Below, piece after piece: positions 62,531-64,000 of a stretch of DNA of 64,000 bases (positions are counted from its first letter, which is position 1; each line of letters starts with the position of its first letter). Source of the DNA: Xiphias gladius (Eukaryota; Chordata; Actinopteri; Istiophoriformes; Xiphiidae); assembly GCF_016859285.1 (NCBI RefSeq), contig NC_053420.1, positions 27,854,545-27,918,544 on the forward strand, written 5' to 3'. The position numbers were made by a program, and so were the translations under genes. The notes below the pieces were generated by a model. It did no database searches. It saw only the letters and a list, made by a program, of their open reading frames with translations, and was not told the origin of the DNA.

Positions 62531-64000
62531 AATTTTCGACTTCTCTCAGTAAACGTACATCTCAGGGTCACAGTGCGAGCAATTCACTTGCATTTGCGAG
62601 TAAAAATAGATGTGTGCGAGCTGAAAAATGTATTTAGGAGCACATGTGCGAATGAAAGATATTACAAAACTCAGCCCAAGCAGTCTCTGTTTTTTTTTTT
62701 TCATCACAAAAATAACGACGATGATACAGCCACTTCTCTGAACCAATATTGTCCGTTGAAAAAAATCACGTGATCCACTCGTCATTGCAAAGGGCCCTCT
62801 AGAGACCACTTTTTCTGTCTAAACGGACTTTGCAGACTTTTTTTGGCGTTTAGAAGTAAGAAGAAATACTTTAATACAGAGGTGTTCATACTGTTAAGAC
62901 TTTTTATACAGTTTAAAGTATAAATAATTAAAAACCTAGTGTACTTTTGTATTCAAATAAATTAAATGATTTTGCTTGTAAATGTCTCCTCGTATCCCTT
63001 TATTAAGGAAAAACCCAGTGTTTGATAAAGTTTCATTGTGCCCCTAAAGTTCTTTATGCACTCCTGAATTGCTCCACATGTGCTCCTTGGGAAAAAAGTA
63101 AGTGTCAAGCACTGCATCTGCAGGTAATGTTATGTGTACACAGTGGTTACTTGTTGTAAGTGATTCAGTTAAGGCTGCATATACATGCATAATGTCTGCT
63201 TTGTGGAAGTCAAGTTATTGCAATTTGCACAAAATGGTTATTTTAAGCAAAACATAGATTATAGCTAGCTATATAAGCCACTTTGAGCCAGGCCAGTCCC
63301 GTAGTCCTGTTATGTAAATACTGTCTGTGAGGGCCTGCTGCATCATCTGCTACTGACAGTCTCTGTGTAGTTGTATGGGATTGCTTTTATTTTTTTAAAA
63401 TGGGTACAAAGATGAACTTGTAAGTGCTGCTGGTTTTTTTTTATTATTCTTGCTATTTTGCACACGTAGACCTAAAAATATTGATATACCATGTTTTAGT
63501 TGTTTTGCATTTGCCAAGGAAAATAAATCCTTGGTCCATAGTTTTATTATTGGGAAATGTGTTGACAGTTTAGCGTTAAATGTGCACTTTCCACAATTTT
63601 ATATTGAAGGAAACAACAGTTTTGCTTACTTGTTGAATGCAGAAGAATTTTAAGTTCCCAGGATAAATTCTGAGGAGCACTTTACGCAACATTGGTATTT
63701 ATCTGACATAACTGAATCATCAAGAATCAACTTGAACGGAATCATATGGAAATGGAAATGAACTGAACGACAATCTGATAAATATTTGGGCACTAGCAAA
63801 ACTAAACTCTTTTTATTACTATCATTAATAACATTCCTGTAGAAATAGTTATTACACATCTTCATAGTCATTACATAATTTTTGCAGCATAACAACTGGA
63901 GTCAATGAACTCCAGGGAGAACGGAACCCTGTGTGCCCTGGGTGTGGTTTTGTTTCATACCCAGTACTATCACAGGTCAAAGTAGCTAATTAGAGAGATG
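62531..64000. other. phactr3 intron 8 to window end; nothing recognised
   Basis: AT-rich sequence with T runs near 62690-62702 and 63427-63440. I looked for the remaining RPEL-repeat exons (RNRPT.EEL-type and RFSDYVEV text) on the + strand and did not find them. Confidence 0.45.

Overview
The window reads as vertebrate nuclear DNA, most likely from a percomorph teleost. The genes are split into many small exons with GT-AG introns and code for clear vertebrate orthologues. Microsatellites of the CA/GT type are abundant. The interspersed repeats resemble ones I know as widespread in ray-finned fish: Tc1-like remnants, palindromic elements rich in CGATTAATC, and elements with AAGTAC / GAGTAAATGTACT ends. 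There is no operon structure, phage, CRISPR array or bacterial mobile element.

Layout. (1) 1-655 holds a decayed Tc1-like transposase on the + strand. (2) 1732-5125 (-) holds mybl2 (B-Myb), twelve coding exons from the start codon; the C-terminal exons lie beyond the left edge. (3) 6418-7024 (+) holds a small two-exon gene I do not recognise (171 residues, serine-rich), with an apparent intron in its 3' UTR. (4) 7671-10347 (-) holds ift52, complete, 13 coding exons. (5) 11980-16478 (-) holds srsf6, complete, 6 coding exons. (6) 17825-22229 (-) holds acot8, complete, 6 coding exons, ending in a peroxisomal SKL signal. (7) 22.3-31.1 kb is gene-poor: a decayed non-LTR reverse transcriptase, several palindromic or interspersed repeats, and a broken zona-pellucida-domain gene at about 27.6-28.6 kb. 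(8) 31694 to at least 58396 (+) holds phactr3, eight coding exons with intron 1 of about 19.7 kb; the rest lies beyond the right edge. Intron 1 contains a second CpG-rich first exon (45.7-46.1 kb) whose splice phase fits exon 2, a 14-bp RFX-type X-box, a (CA)n tract of about 760 bp flanked by a near-identical 350-bp duplication, and many copies of a few repeat families.

The genes work in separate processes: cell-cycle transcription (mybl2), ciliary transport (ift52), splicing (srsf6), peroxisomal acyl-CoA hydrolysis (acot8), and PP1/actin regulation (phactr3). What links them is conserved synteny: in human all five orthologues lie on chromosome 20q (20q13). Exon boundaries were read by hand from splice consensus, reading phase and recalled family sequences. 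I see no convincing new biological system. The most useful observations are the alternative phactr3 promoter, the duplication around the CA tract, the unknown small gene with its 3'-UTR intron, and the ZP pseudogene.
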